Assembly: GCA_007570785.1 (NCBI GenBank)
Contig: ML660203.1
Span: forward strand, 9,587,524 to 9,651,523
Length of the DNA stretch: 64,000 nucleotides
Origin: Antilocapra americana
Taxonomy: Eukaryota; Chordata; Mammalia; Artiodactyla; Antilocapridae
Direction of reading: 5' to 3'
Shown: one piece after another, positions 53,820-64,000 of the stretch
Position numbering within the stretch: the stretch's first letter is position 1
Layout: every line of letters begins with the position of its first letter
Program-made: the position numbers and the translations under genes
Notes under the pieces: generated by a model
What the model saw: the letters and a program-made list of their open reading frames with translations, nothing else
Told to the model about the DNA's origin: nothing
The model's database searches: none

Positions 53820-54060
53820 TAGGAGATTGGGATTGACATATACATACTACTATATATAAAATTAATAACTAATAAGGACCTATTGTTCAGCACAGGGAAC
53901 TCTACCCAATACTCTGTAGTGACTTATATAGAAAAAGAATCTAAAAGAGTGGATATATGTTTATGTGTAATAGATTCACATTGCTGTACACCTAAAACTT
54001 ACACAATACTGTAAATCAACTATAGTCTGATAAAATTAATTTTAAAAATTAAAACTCAAA
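53820..54060 (+). mobile_element. Cetartiodactyl L1 3' UTR
   Basis: aaggacctattgttcagcac agggaactctacccaatact ... actgtaaatcaactatagtc. Confidence 0.8.
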
Positions 54061-54362
54061 ATAAAACTACAAAAAAGTGCAATAAAAATAAGAATAGTTT
54101 TTTTTTTAAGTGATACAACTTTTGCCTGACTCTCTCTTGGCATGCTCAATCTTGTAACCCAGCTCCCAGACCATAAGGAAACCCAAGCCACAAGGAGAGA
54201 CCACATGCAAGTTTCCTGCTGGCAGCCCACCCAGATCCCAGGTGACAGTCTGCATCAACTGGCAATCGTGAGAATGAGGAGGACTTCAAGTGATACCAAC
54301 CAAACCATGGTCTGATTGCAACCCTGAAAAAGAACTGCCCAGTAAAGCAGTTATCCTCCAAT

Positions 54363-54382
54363 AATATATATATATATATATT
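54363..54382. repeat. (AT)n microsatellite
   Basis: About ten AT units within the MLT1 relic. Confidence 0.8.
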
Positions 54383-54540
54383 TCTACTTCCCCCACCAAA
54401 AAAAAAAAGAGAGAGAAAATGAACTGCCTAGCTGAGCCAAATCAACTCCCTAATTTAAAAAATAATGTAAAAATGATTGTTGTTATTTTATGCCACTGAA
54501 CATGGGTGGTTTGTTACACAGCAATAGACAGCCAGATGCC

Positions 54541-55243
54541 AGGGCAGAAAATTACCCACAATTATTCTCAGACCACCATGGGTGAGATGCCAAGCTCTTT
54601 GTCCTCCTTCTGGATCCTCCTCTTCCACCTCCAAGATCAAGGATCTGAGAGTACAGCCCTCATCGTCCGATCCTCACATCACAAGACCACTGGCTCATCA
54701 GTCTCTTTATCTGGGTGTGAGCCCTTCAGTTCCAGGCTTGCTCTCATCCACTGCAGTCTCTGTGATGGTTTAGGCAAGTGCAATCCCTTGAGTTTCCTCT
54801 TCTGTAATATGTGTAGGATCTCAGCTCCTCCTGTGACAGGGAGGCTGTGAGGACCCATCCCAGAAGCTTGCGTTTAAGGAATTACTACTAATGCTTGAAT
54901 TTTAGGATCCAGGCTGGCAGACCGAAGATAGGTAAATTGTAACCAATACATGAATTCAGCAAGTCATGCAATGTGGGGACCCCTGGCATAGGGACAAACC
55001 ACTCAGTGGATGCTCTGCAAATAAGAATGACATCCAATGTTCATTAGGATGATCCTGGACCATTGAGAAAACTTCAAGTCAGAGATCACACTGGCAGGAC
55101 AACTGAAGTGGGCCAGGGGTGGAGATATATATATTGGCCTGGAGAGCTTATATACCATCTAAAGAGAACAACAAATATATAGCTCACCTACGAACCGCTA
55201 ATATATGACAACGTAGTCTCAGTTGCCAGATCTGATAATTTTT
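54541..55243. other. Single-copy or old sequence
   Basis: No supported exon; an open frame at 54,506-54,850 overlaps the MLT1 end and has no known domain. Confidence 0.4.
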
Positions 55244-55432
55244 ATGTATTTACTTATTTTAAAAACATTTATTTAGCTGTGCTGGGTCTTAGTTATGGCA
55301 TGAAGGATCTTAAGTTGTGGCACTCACTCTCTTCACTTCGCTGTGTAAGATCTAGTTCCCTGACCAGGGTTCAAACCCAGGCTGCATCCTTTGGGAGCTC
55401 ACAGTCTTAGCCATTAGATAACTAGGGAGGTC
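55244..55432 (-). mobile_element. CHR-type SINE, reverse
   Basis: tttatttagctgtgctgggt ... agccattagataactaggga ggtcc. Confidence 0.85.
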
Positions 55433-55480
55433 CCAGATCTGATCATTTTTAAAAGAGAAGGTAGAAATATAGATTGACAC

Positions 55481-55686
55481 GTGTGTTAGTCGCTCAGTTG
55501 TGTCCAGCTTTTTGCAACCCCATGGACTGTGGTCCGCCAGCCTCCTCTGTCTATGGAATTCTCCAGACAAGAATACTGGAGTGGGTAGCCTTTCCCTTCT
55601 CCAGGGGATCTTCCTGACCCAGGGATCGAACCCATATCTCCCAAATTACAGGCAGATTCTTTATTTTCTGAGCCACCAGGGATGCC
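55481..55686 (-). mobile_element. Bov-tA SINE, reverse
   Basis: gtgttagtcgctcagttgtg ... gagccaccagggatgcc. Confidence 0.95.
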
Positions 55687-55699
55687 ATGTGAATTCCCT

Positions 55700-55984
55700 C
55701 AGTTGAAAAAAAAAATGTCAGTAAGTAACTAACTCAAAACATTAGAAAACAACAGTTTAGGAGGCAAACATCCTGAAGACTACCATCTTCTAATCTCTGC
55801 TCACATTTTTGTATTATCCATTCCAGTCCACAAACTTTAACCAGGTAGCTGCCCTCGGCTAGGTCTGGAGCTGGACTCTGGGATGCACAGATGCCCAAGA
55901 TGGGGTGGCTGACCTGGAGGAGTTCACAGCCTTTTGAGCTCTCCACTGTCTGTGGGAAATTGGAAGGTACATATAATACATTTT
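55700..55984. other. No call
   Basis: Short single-copy interval. Confidence 0.4.
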
Positions 55985-55985
55985 G

Positions 55986-56195
55986 GACTTCCCTGGTGGC
56001 TCAGTGGTAAAGAATCTGCCTGTCAAGCAGGTTTGACCTCTGGGTTGGAAAGATCCCCTGGAGTAAGAAATGGCAACCCACTCCAGTATTTTTTGCCTAG
56101 GAAATTCCATAGACAGAGGAACATGGCTGGCCACAGTCCATGGGGTTGCAAAACAGTTGGACACAACTTAGCAACTAAATACACACACACATCAC
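55986..56195 (+). mobile_element. Bov-tA SINE
   Basis: acttccctggtggctcagtg ... gttggacacaacttagcaac, then a short (CA)n. Confidence 0.95.
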
Positions 56196-56558
56196 ATTTT
56201 ACAAAGCTGTGGGCCCAAAGCAAAACTGTGTGATCCCTAAGGGGACACTGGAAGTTCTTCCTGGGCAGAACAGCTCACTGGGGAAAAGAAACACTAAGGT
56301 ACTGAGTTGAGTGTTGAAGGGAGTAGGGAGGGTGACACTATGCTGTGCACCTGTGAGTGTCCCCTTCAGGACCAGAGGGACAGAGAGGGAGGGTGTGTAT
56401 ATGTGGAAAGCTGAAGTGTTCACAGCCAGGTCATCAGAGCTGCGGGACCAAGAACCCACCCCCGGAGCAAGGCCAAGCTGGCTTCAGACCCTTACTTTGA
56501 AGCGCACACCAACTGTGTTTTCCCACCCTCAGTTTCCTTATTTATAAAATACAGTTAA
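56196..56558. other. Single-copy region
   Basis: Moderately GC-rich; no exon supported. Confidence 0.4.
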
Positions 56559-56559
56559 G

Positions 56560-56675
56560 GGAATTCCCTGGCTGTACGGTGGTTAGGACTCTGCCTTTTC
56601 ACTGCTGAGGGTGTTCAGTCCCTGATTGGGGCCCTGGGATCCCTGCAAGCTATGTGGTATGGCCCAAAAAAACCC
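56560..56675 (+). mobile_element. CHR-type SINE
   Basis: ggaattccctggctgtacgg tggttaggactctgcc ... aagctatgtggtatggccc. Confidence 0.85.
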
Positions 56676-56764
56676 ATACAGCTGACAATGATTTTTATCT
56701 CATAGGGTTGTTGAGGGGGTCAAACAAGGTTATCTGCAGTGAGGGTTTGAAACAGTTCATGATG

Positions 56765-57100
56765 TAATCTGCTATTTCCCCTTCCCTCCTTTTCACTCTG
56801 CCACAGCTATACAAATGTTCCCACACCTAGAATGGTTTCTTCCTGCCTTCCCTGTCTGGCTTTTTCTGAAGACCCTGGTAGCCACCTCTTCCTCTGAGAA
56901 ACGCCCTACACTCCAAGGCTATCTTCTCAGTCCACTCTGGATGCTCTGGTCAGACCTGCCTTGGCGTGGATGATGTGTATGGAAGTGGCTGGTAAGTCTT
57001 ACTGCCCAACAGGAAGGAAGTTCCTTGAAGGCAGAGGCCAGGTCTGAGTCATCTGTGTTCCCCAGTAGCCTGCCCTTGAGACTATGGAATGAATGCAAGG
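56765..57100 (+). repeat. L2 3' end
   Basis: gaatggtttcttcctgcctt ... tccttgaaggcagaggccag gtctgagtcatctgtgttcc. Confidence 0.6.
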
Positions 57101-57204
57101 GAAGAGGAAAGGAGGAACTTCATAAACAGCTCACAGATAACTGGCTCAACCCACAGGTCAAGGGCTCATCCTTGTTTAACACCCAACAGAGTGTAGGCAA
57201 GTGT

Positions 57205-57270
57205 CTGGATATGTGCGTGAGGATGTAAGAGTGTGAATGTGTATGAGTGAATGTGTGTGTGTGTATTTGG
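57205..57270. repeat. TG-rich low-complexity tract
   Basis: gtgtgaatgtgtatgagtga atgtgtgtgtgtgtatt. Confidence 0.8.
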
Positions 57271-57279
57271 GCATGATAG

Positions 57280-58430
57280 TGGGGAAAGAATACAGGTGAG
57301 AATGGACATATGTGTGAGGGTTTGTACTGTGTTCATGCATAAACACACACATTCACTAAGATGGCACTTTCAGGGGAGCAGGGTCTTCCCTTGTTCCTTC
57401 TATTGTCCTAGCACTCTCAAAGGGTGGTGGGGTGTAGGAGTGAGCACGCTGGGACAGCAGAGTAGCTCAGGGCTTATCAGCAGAGGTTCTTGATCAGACA
57501 TCATCGGTCTTCCTAACTCTGGGGAGGTCAACCACCATAAGCCTCAGTTAAAAAAAAATGGGTATCACTGCAGCACCTATGTATAGGGTGGAGCATAGGA
57601 AATACTCAAATGTTGACTAAAATCATTATGCAGGGTGTCACTATCAACACCCAAAGCAGACGCTTCCACAGTTAGCTAAATGCACTCAGAACAAATCAAA
57701 AGGCTGCTCACTAAACATGTCCATCAAACTGTGAGTCTTAGCTCCTTCTGTGAGAGGAACTAAAGGCATAAAGTGCATTTTACCTGTCTCCAGGGCGACT
57801 GGGAGGTGTATGTGAGATGGCAGGACTGTGGCAGGCTAAGCCAAAGCTAGGAGCAGGGTGCCCTCTCCTGGCACTATGGGGTAAAGGTTGGCTCTGGCTG
57901 GATAGAGGCGGACCGCAGAGTTGGGGTGCTGTGAGGACTCCCAGCCAAAGGAGTACAGGGGAGGACAGTAGGCTGGGGGCCGCCTCCTCCCTCTTCGCTG
58001 CACTCTCCCTCCCTCAAATCTCCATTCAGGACTTCCTCCCTGACCTTAGACTAGACTGAGCCTGGCTGCTCTCAGAGCATCCTGCGTTCAGTTGGTATTC
58101 CTCTATGGGATGCCTTAGGCAATGTCTATCTCTCCTTGAGGGAAAGGATCACTCTGAGAAAGAAAAAGGAGTGGCAGCATCCCAGACCATTGGATTCCTA
58201 GGATCCCTGGACTGTCTCCCAACGAATATTAGAATAAAAGCGTTGTGGAAGCCCAGACTGGAGTGGGAATTGACCCAAGAGGACACCCAGCCCCCTTGGT
58301 GAAGACTTCAGCCTCTATCAGGACATGAAAGACCCGGATTCGGGGAGTTCCTGTCCCCCACCCCAAGGATAGCCAGGTTTATGGGCTGAAGAGACACCAC
58401 AAGGTGGGCTTCTAGGCAGACATTTGGGAG
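57280..58430. other. Single-copy region
   Basis: More than 1.1 kb with no recognisable mobile elements. I found no splice-flanked exon with coding character. Confidence 0.45.
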
Positions 58431-58560
58431 CATTAATTCTTTTCACAAATACTGGGTGCCTTCTGTGTGACAGGCACCGAGCGGGTCTTTGGGAACACAG
58501 CACTGGGCAAAGCCATACATGTTCATGTCTCTTCTGCAGGTGGTGGTACAGTCAGACACA
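58430..58560 (+). repeat. L2 or CR1-like fragment
   Basis: actgggtgccttctgtgtga caggcaccgagcgggtcttt gggaacacagcactgggcaa is a familiar old-LINE phrase. Confidence 0.45.
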
Positions 58561-58574
58561 CAGCCAGACAATTT

Positions 58575-59385
58575 CAACTTCATGATGTGTAGTTGTACCT
58601 TCTCATCCCAGTTTTATAGGCAGGAAGATTGAGACTCTGCAAGTGAGGAACATTCTCTTCTATTCTTTGAGTCTGGGGGGCTCTTCCAAGGGGAGAAGTG
58701 AGTTGGCTGGTGGACACAGCTGGCTCCCGGGACTCTCATTGGCCCCCTCACCATCCAGAACAGTCTAGGATGAGAAGGACTGAGGAGCAGGGTGGCAGAA
58801 GGGCTGTTTCAATCTCTTTAAGAAACCCTCCCATTTCTGTACTCTGCTGCTCAGCAGTGACATCCAGACCCCAGTAACATTTACAAACCTGAGGGGGCCT
58901 GGAGTTGGGGACATGGAAGGAGCTGGGGAGCAGGGGAAACACCATAAGGGCTAAGCAGTGGGGAGGTCTTATTCTATCTCATCTTCATCAGTGGTGGGTC
59001 TTCAGCATTTGGAATCCACACCCCCACCCCCATCTCACAGCCTCCCAATTAGTCCAGAGTCTGAGCAAGGCAGACTAGAGGACCCTTTGGCCAGTGGGCA
59101 GGCTTCCTTCCATCTCCGCCCCTCTCCACCCTCCAAGCTGGGGACCTAATTGTCTGCAAAAGCAAACACCCAAAGGACAGGTTCAAAGTTCGGGCGGGCA
59201 GCAAGGCCACAGGGCCAGCCCCATCTCTATTTACTCTTTCCAGTGCCCTTTGACCTCCTCAGAGCCCAAGGATGGCACCTGACCTGGGGGACTGACAGTT
59301 ATTTGTCCACTGTGGCTTTCAGCAGAATGGGTGAAGACAAGCCCCCTCACCCCACCAACCACTGGCAACAGTTGTTTGTGTAACC
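58575..59385. promoter_or_regulatory. Repeat-free block, candidate enhancer
   Basis: About 800 bases free of recognisable repeats, moderately GC-rich. Motif cluster: FOX-like agcaaaca (59,161-59,168), DR1-like AGGTTCAAAGTTC (59,179-59,191, HNF4/PPAR class) and tgacct (59,251-59,256). No transcript evidence. Confidence 0.3.
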
Positions 59386-59389
59386 AACC

Positions 59390-59930
59390 AGATATCTTTC
59401 TATCTCTCTCTACATTCCTATAAAGGCAAAAACTTATTTGTGTGTCCTTTTTTTTAATTTTCCATTTACACAGTAACACACTAGACACACTGTTCTGCCT
59501 TTTTTCTTCACTTAACATTTTATCTTGACAACTGTTCCATATATATAGATAAACATCTTTTTTAAAAAAGTGGTTGCTAAAGTACTCCACCACATGGACT
59601 GTACCGTCCTTTATTTCGCAAGTATCCTACTGAAGGATGTTTACAGTATTTCCTGTCTTTTTTTTTTTCCCCCAGTCTTTTGCTCTTAACGTCATTTCAC
59701 TCACAAGTGCTTACTTCTTTGGGAAAAATTTCTGGAAATGGAACTATTTGGTCAAAGGGTATGTGAATTGGTAATTTTGTTAGCTATTATCAGACTGTTG
59801 CCCATGAAAGCTGGACCAGCGTACAACACAAAAGCAATGTATAAGGCAGGCTGCTTCCCCACAGCCTCACCAAGAGATAACTAATAATTATCACACTTTT
59901 TAATTTTTATCAGAAAATGAATCACCCCTG
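59390..59930 (-). mobile_element. L1M 3' region, reverse
   Basis: ggaaatggaactatttggtc aaagggtatgtgaattggta ... cagcctcaccaagagataac ... cacactttttaatttttatc is the common reversed L1M stretch. Confidence 0.7.
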
Positions 59931-60515
59931 CTCAAACCACCTGGGGAACCTGGATTCCAACTCCATTTGGCCCTAATAAGGAATCTTTTCCCCTCTCTGA
60001 TTCTGTTCGTTCGTTTGCTTTTCATTACATAATAATAAAAGAGTCAGTCCACCAAGAAGACAAAGCAGTCTTACATGTATATGCAGGAAACAGAAGAGTT
60101 GCAAAATATGTCAAGCAAAACTGACAAAACTGAAAAGAGAAATAGACAAAACTAAAATTATAGTTGGAGACTTCAAAACACCTCTCAACGACTGATAGAG
60201 TAACTAGACAGATAACAGGAGGCTAGAGAAGACCTAAATAGCACCATCAGCCAAAGTAGCTAAATGATATATTAGAATAATCCACCCAACAACATCAGAA
60301 TACACATTTGTTTCAGGTGCCCAAAGAACATATACTGTGATTGACCACATCCAGTGTCGTCGGTCATAAGACAGGTCTTAACAAATTTAAAAGAACTGAA
60401 ATCATACGGAGTGTGCCCTCTGAACACAATGAAATCAAACTTAGAAATCAGTTATAGAAGGATAGCAGGAAAATAATCAAACACTTGAAAACTAAACAAC
60501 ACACTTCTTAAACAT

Positions 60516-60952
60516 AGGTTTCTCCTATAGTCTGAAAGTAGAGCCTTCCTATGAAACCTTTTCTAAGCCAAAACAGTGTAAAGCAAAAAAGCAATTACCT
60601 TAGGACACATTTTGCTAGTTCAGTTCAGTTCAGTCGCTCCGTCATATCTGACTCTGTGACCTTTTGCTAGTAGATGCACAAAATAAGCAGAGATAAAGCA
60701 CAGATGCTCATAGACACAGGCCAAAGCTATGGTGGCTTGATGCTGAGATGGTAAGCATAGTTTCTGGGGAAGGAGCTTGGCAGTGTCATCCTCGCTGCTT
60801 AGTGTGCTTGCTGCATCTATAATAGTTCTCTGCAAAACAAAGGCTGAATGCTATCTTTGCTCTTTTCCTTTGGTTTGTAAAAGTGAAAATACTTTTCAGG
60901 ATTTCTTTAATTAGTAAAAATAGGTACTAGTAGGTCTTTCATAAAAGTGAAG
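60516..60952. mobile_element. Unclassified DNA-transposon-like insertion in L1
   Basis: Foreign to L1 on both sides: ggtttctcctatagtctgaa agtagagccttcctatgaaa ... atttctttaattagtaaaaa taggtactag. Familiar as a dispersed repeat, family not assigned. Confidence 0.4.
60620..60661 (-). mobile_element. BovB 3'-tail micro-insertion, 42 bp
   Basis: Reversed BovB terminus (tcagttcagttcagtcgctc) flanked by an exact 10-bp duplication ttttgctagt (60,610-60,619 and 60,662-60,671). Confidence 0.9.
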
Positions 60953-61207
60953 CAGTGGTGGTGGTTTAGTCACTAAATTGTATCTGATTGCGACCCCATG
61001 GACTATAGCCTGCCAGACTCCTCTGTCCATGGGATTCTCCAGGTAAGAATACTGGAGTGGGTTGCCATTTCCTTCTCCAGGAGATCTTCCCAACCCAGGG
61101 ATCGAACACAGGTCTCCTGCATTGCAGGCAGAGCTTCCCTCAAAGCTCAGTTGGTAAAGAATCTGCCTGCACTGCTGAAGAAAAGCTTCCCTCGCAGCTC
61201 AGTTGGT
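60953..61207 (-). mobile_element. Composite Bov-tA with inverted, doubled head
   Basis: 60,953-61,130 is a reversed Bov-tA body that stops inside the head. 61,131-61,207 then carries two forward head pieces (gcttccctcaaagctcagtt ggtaaagaatctgcctgc and gcttccctcgcagctcagttggtaaa). taaaagtgaag flanks the whole (60,942-60,952 and 61,207-61,217). Confidence 0.85.
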
Positions 61208-61502
61208 AAAAGTGAAGTAACCTACAGTAAATTTTCAAAAAAGAGAGGATATCTGTAGTCCCTAGGTCAAAGAGGAAGTCTCAAGGGAAATTTTAAAAAT
61301 ATATTGAGTTGAGTAAAAGTAAAAGTATAACATATTAACATTTGCGTGGAAGCATTGCCAAGAAGGAAATTTACAACACTAAATGCATACACTAGAAAAG
61401 TCTCAAATCAAAAATCTAAGCTCCCATCTCAAGAACATAGAAAAAGTAGAGCAAAATAAACCTAAAACAAGCAGAAGGAAGGAAATAATAAAGATAAGAG
61501 CA

Positions 61503-61762
61503 GAGACTTCCTAGTGATCCAGTGGCTAAGACTCTTCACTCCCAATGCAGGGTCCCAGCTTCTATCCCTGGTCAGGAAAACAGATCCCACATGCTTAACT
61601 AAGAGTTCAAAAGCTGCCACGAAAGATTTCACATGGTGCAACTAAGAGATCCTGCATGCCACAATAAAGATCGAAGATCCTTTGTGCCACAGCTAAGACC
61701 CCACGCAGGGGTCTTAAATACACATTAAATAACATTAATTAAACACTAATTAAATAAATATT
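61503..61762 (+). mobile_element. CHR-2-like SINE
   Basis: gacttcctagtgatccagtg ... agctaagaccccacgcaggg ... aaataaatatt. Confidence 0.85.
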
Positions 61763-61932
61763 AAAAGTAATCACAAATGGAGAAACATACTATGTTCACG
61801 GATTGGAAGAATCAATATCCTTTGACACCTATTGACATCAGTTTAATATAATTCCTACCAAAATCCCTGCAAGATGTTTTTGGTAGATATAGACAAATTC
61901 ATTCTAAATTTAAATAGAAAGGCAAAGGAACT

Positions 61933-62133
61933 GTATGTGTGTCAGCCATGTCTGCCTCTTTGCGACTCCACGGACTGTAGCCCACCAGGCTCCTCTGTCC
62001 ATGGGATTCTCCAGGTAAAAATACTGGAGTAGGTTGCCATGCCCTTCTCCACGGGATCTTCCCAACCCAGGGATCGAGCCTGGGTCTCCTTCATTGCAGG
62101 CAGATTCTTTACCATCTGAGCCACCGGGGAAGA
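61933..62133 (-). mobile_element. Bov-tA SINE, reverse
   Basis: Exact 10-bp duplications caaaggaact at 61,923-61,932 and 62,134-62,143 in L1. Confidence 0.95.
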
Positions 62134-62595
62134 CAAAGGAACTAGAACAGCTAAAACAATTTTGAAAAAGAAGAATAACGTGGGAAAAATCAGTTTACCA
62201 GCTTTCAAGACATTATATGGCTATAGTAATCAAGACCAGAGGGACAGACACATAGATTAATGGAACAGAATAGAGAACTCAGAAACAGATGAAAAGAAAT
62301 GTGCCCAACTGATTGTTCACGAAAGTGCAAAAACAATTCAGTGGAGGAAAGATAGCCAACAAATGGTGTTAGAACAATTGAATATTTATGGGCAAAACAA
62401 GAGAATGAACAAACAAAAGACAGCAATGACCAGAACCCTTCAAACTAAACCCCATGCCTTATAACAAAATTAACCCCAAACAAATCACGGACTTATTACA
62501 CAAAACTATAAAACTTGTAGAAAACAGCATAGGAAAAAATCTGTGGGGTCTACAGCTACACAAAGAATTCTTAGACTTAACAACAAAAGCATGGA

Positions 62596-62833
62596 TCCTC
62601 TCCAAGGGTTTTTGGCCACCCACCCTACTCCTCAGTGAAGAGGAGATGGTGCACCAGAACAGTGCCAATGCAGCTGGTGTGTGGAGGGGTCCTTTCCGAT
62701 GGTATATGTGGGATCCTTTCCACCCAATGTGACTCCAACTTCAAGAACAGGCTGCAAGAATGAAGAGACAAAAGTTTTCAAGTGTATTTCGATATAGAAC
62801 ATTTCATTTTGTAAATACACTATGAATTACCAG
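62596..62833. other. Unidentified insertion in L1 ORF2
   Basis: L1 text stops after acaacaaaagcatgg and resumes near gcaaaaaaagcacaatccataac. The roughly 240 bases between are not L1 or any SINE I know, are GC-richer at the left, and end tttgtaaatacactatgaat before an A-run. Could be a retroposed 3' end of a cellular mRNA. Confidence 0.5.
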
Positions 62834-62935
62834 GCAAAAAAAGCACAATCCATAACATGAAAAATTAATAATTGGGTTGTATCGAAATTGAAAGCTTTTG
62901 CTTTGCAAAGTTCCTGTTAAGGGAATAAAAGGGGA

Positions 62936-63158
62936 ACTTCCCAGTGGTCCAGTGGCTAAGAATCCACCTTCCAATGCATGGAATGCAGGTTTGATTCCTG
63001 GTTAGGGAATTAAGATCCTACATGTCTCCAGGCAACAGAGCCCCAGGGCCTCAGCCAGAGAACCAGCATGTTCTGGAGCACACACACCACAACTAGAGAG
63101 AAGCCCATGAGCTGAAACTAAGGCTCAATGCAACCATAAAAATTTTTTTAAAAAAGAG
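62936..63158 (+). mobile_element. CHR-2-like SINE
   Basis: gaacttcccagtggtccagt ... aaactaaggctcaatgcaac cataaaa. Confidence 0.9.
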
Positions 63159-63165
63159 AATAAAA

Positions 63166-63285
63166 GGGAATTCCTTGGCAGTCAGTGGTTAGGACTTGGT
63201 GATTTCACTACCATGGGCCTGGGTTCAATCCCTGGTTGGGGAATTAAGATCCTGAAATCTGTGTATGCAGCACAAAAATAAATAA
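63166..63285 (+). mobile_element. CHR-type SINE
   Basis: gggaattccttggcagtcag tggttaggact ... tctgtgtatgcagcacaaaaataaa. Confidence 0.85.
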
Positions 63286-63542
63286 AAGTGGAGGGGGAGA
63301 GAGAGAATAAAAAGACAAGCTACAAAATAGAAGAAAATATTTGCAAACTATACATACAGCATGGGGCTAATATCTAGAATACATTAAAAAAAACTCTGAA
63401 AATTCAACGGTAAAAAAACAAACCCCAAACAATCCAATTAGAAGATGGGCAAAAGACATAAAAGATATTTCACTACAGAAGATATAAAAACGGCAAACAT
63501 ACATATGAAAAAAATATTCGACATCATTAGCCAATGTGTTTT

Positions 63543-63752
63543 GCTGTTTAGTCTCTTGAGTTGTGTCCGACTCTTTGCGTCACAATGGACAGGAGCACAC
63601 CAGGCTCCTCTGTCCATAGCATTCTCCAGGCAAGAATACCACAGTTGGTTACCCTTTCCTTTTCCAGGGGATCTTCCTGACCCAGGGATCGAACATTTGT
63701 CTCCTGCATTGCAGGTGGATTCTTCATCACTGAGCCAGCAGGGAACCAGTCT
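63543..63752 (-). mobile_element. Bov-tA SINE, reverse
   Basis: gctgtttagtctcttgagttgt ... gagccagcagggaaccag. Confidence 0.95.
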
Positions 63753-64000
63753 AGTCAGTAGGGGAATGCAAATTAAAACCACATGAAGTATTACAATACA
63801 TCTATCAGAATGGATGGCTAAAATAAAAAATAGGGACACCACCAAATGGTGGCGAGGGTGTGGAAAAACTGAACCACTCCTTCACTGCTGGTGGGCAAAT
63901 AAAGTGGTACAGCCTCTCTGGAAAACAGTTTGGCAATCTATTCTCATGAAATTAAAAGTTACCATACAACCTAATAATTGCACTTCTGAGCATTTATGCC

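Larger units (their letters stand above)
52590..54540 (+). mobile_element. MLT1-type LTR split by a 1.4-kb L1/SINE cluster
   Basis: 52,590-52,705 (gatcttgggtgggtctttgt gactacctcaactgtgg ... agctagattataaaaggtgc) and 54,113-54,540 (ttggcatgctcaatcttgta ... tgttgttattttatgccact ... tttgttacacagcaatag) are the two ends of one LTR. Confidence 0.6.
60010..64000 (+). mobile_element. L1M with ORF2 remnants, runs off the window
   Basis: Early ORF2 (endonuclease side) at 60,010-60,515: aattatagttggagacttca, aatttaaaagaactgaaatc. A middle piece at 61,257-61,500: actaaatgcatacactagaa ... ctaagctcccatctcaagaa. Late ORF2 and beyond from 61,765: aacaattttgaaaaagaaga, ggacagacacatagattaat, ctggtgggcaaataaagtgg. 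A stretch of RT between 61,500 and 61,765 is missing, with a CHR SINE at the gap. Frames are broken throughout. Confidence 0.85.

Noticed and set aside
1..64000. CRISPR arrays, bacterial operons, plasmid or phage modules
   Set aside because: The sequence is plainly mammalian nuclear DNA; regularly spaced similarities are dispersed SINEs, not spacer-repeat arrays.

Overview
This window is nuclear DNA of a ruminant, most likely a bovid. The diagnosis rests on repeats restricted to that group: many Bov-tA and Bov-A2 SINEs (tRNA-Glu-type head plus Bov-A body), cetartiodactyl CHR-type SINEs, BovB (RTE) LINE 3' ends and L1-BT 3' ends. These sit on an older layer shared by placental mammals (MIR, L2, MER5A, MLT1-type LTRs, L1M). 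I cannot tell cattle, sheep and goat apart from the sequence alone. No multi-exon protein-coding gene can be read here. Most open frames are GC-rich accidents, translations of repeats, or frames lacking an ATG start.

Layout: 1-6,400 is AT-rich, fairly SINE-poor sequence with one good candidate spliced exon on the minus strand (3,220-3,297). 6,430-7,230 is a TATA-less CpG-island promoter with NRF1, ZNF143-type and YY1-type motifs. It probably fires in both directions: a minus-strand transcript could use a donor at 7,078 and the 3,220-3,297 exon, and a plus-strand transcript has a small ATG frame ending at a donor at 7,271. 7,300-36,000 is a dense repeat field with short single-copy gaps, the more GC-rich of which (16,840-17,290 and 29,400-29,720) could be regulatory. 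36,030-36,930 holds an LTR-like element carrying a recent L1-BT insertion with a 5' inversion, followed by a solitary tRNA-Glu-like segment.

38,200-49,260 is a nested retroelement cluster. A minus-strand MaLR/ERVL relic has been invaded by solo LTRs of at least three families, two BovB fragments, many SINEs and a defective class II (betaretrovirus-like) provirus at 44,935-47,900. That provirus keeps one LTR, a Lys-type primer-binding site, the nucleocapsid zinc knuckles and the protease DTG motif. It has lost most of RT through integrase, has several stops and has no matching 3' LTR. 49,260-59,390 mixes L2, MLT1, L1 and SINEs with fairly clean sequence at 57,280-59,385. 59,390-64,000 is two old L1 pieces in opposite orientation; the plus-strand one keeps recognisable ORF2 sequence and runs off the end of the window.

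Nothing here looks like an intact novel biological system. The most interesting signals are the bidirectional promoter with its candidate exon and micro-ORFs, very small BovB-tail insertions with exact target-site duplications, 5'-inverted L1 and SINE insertions, and the rearranged provirus-BovB junction with an 18-bp triplication. All repeat family names come from memory of consensus sequences without a database search.
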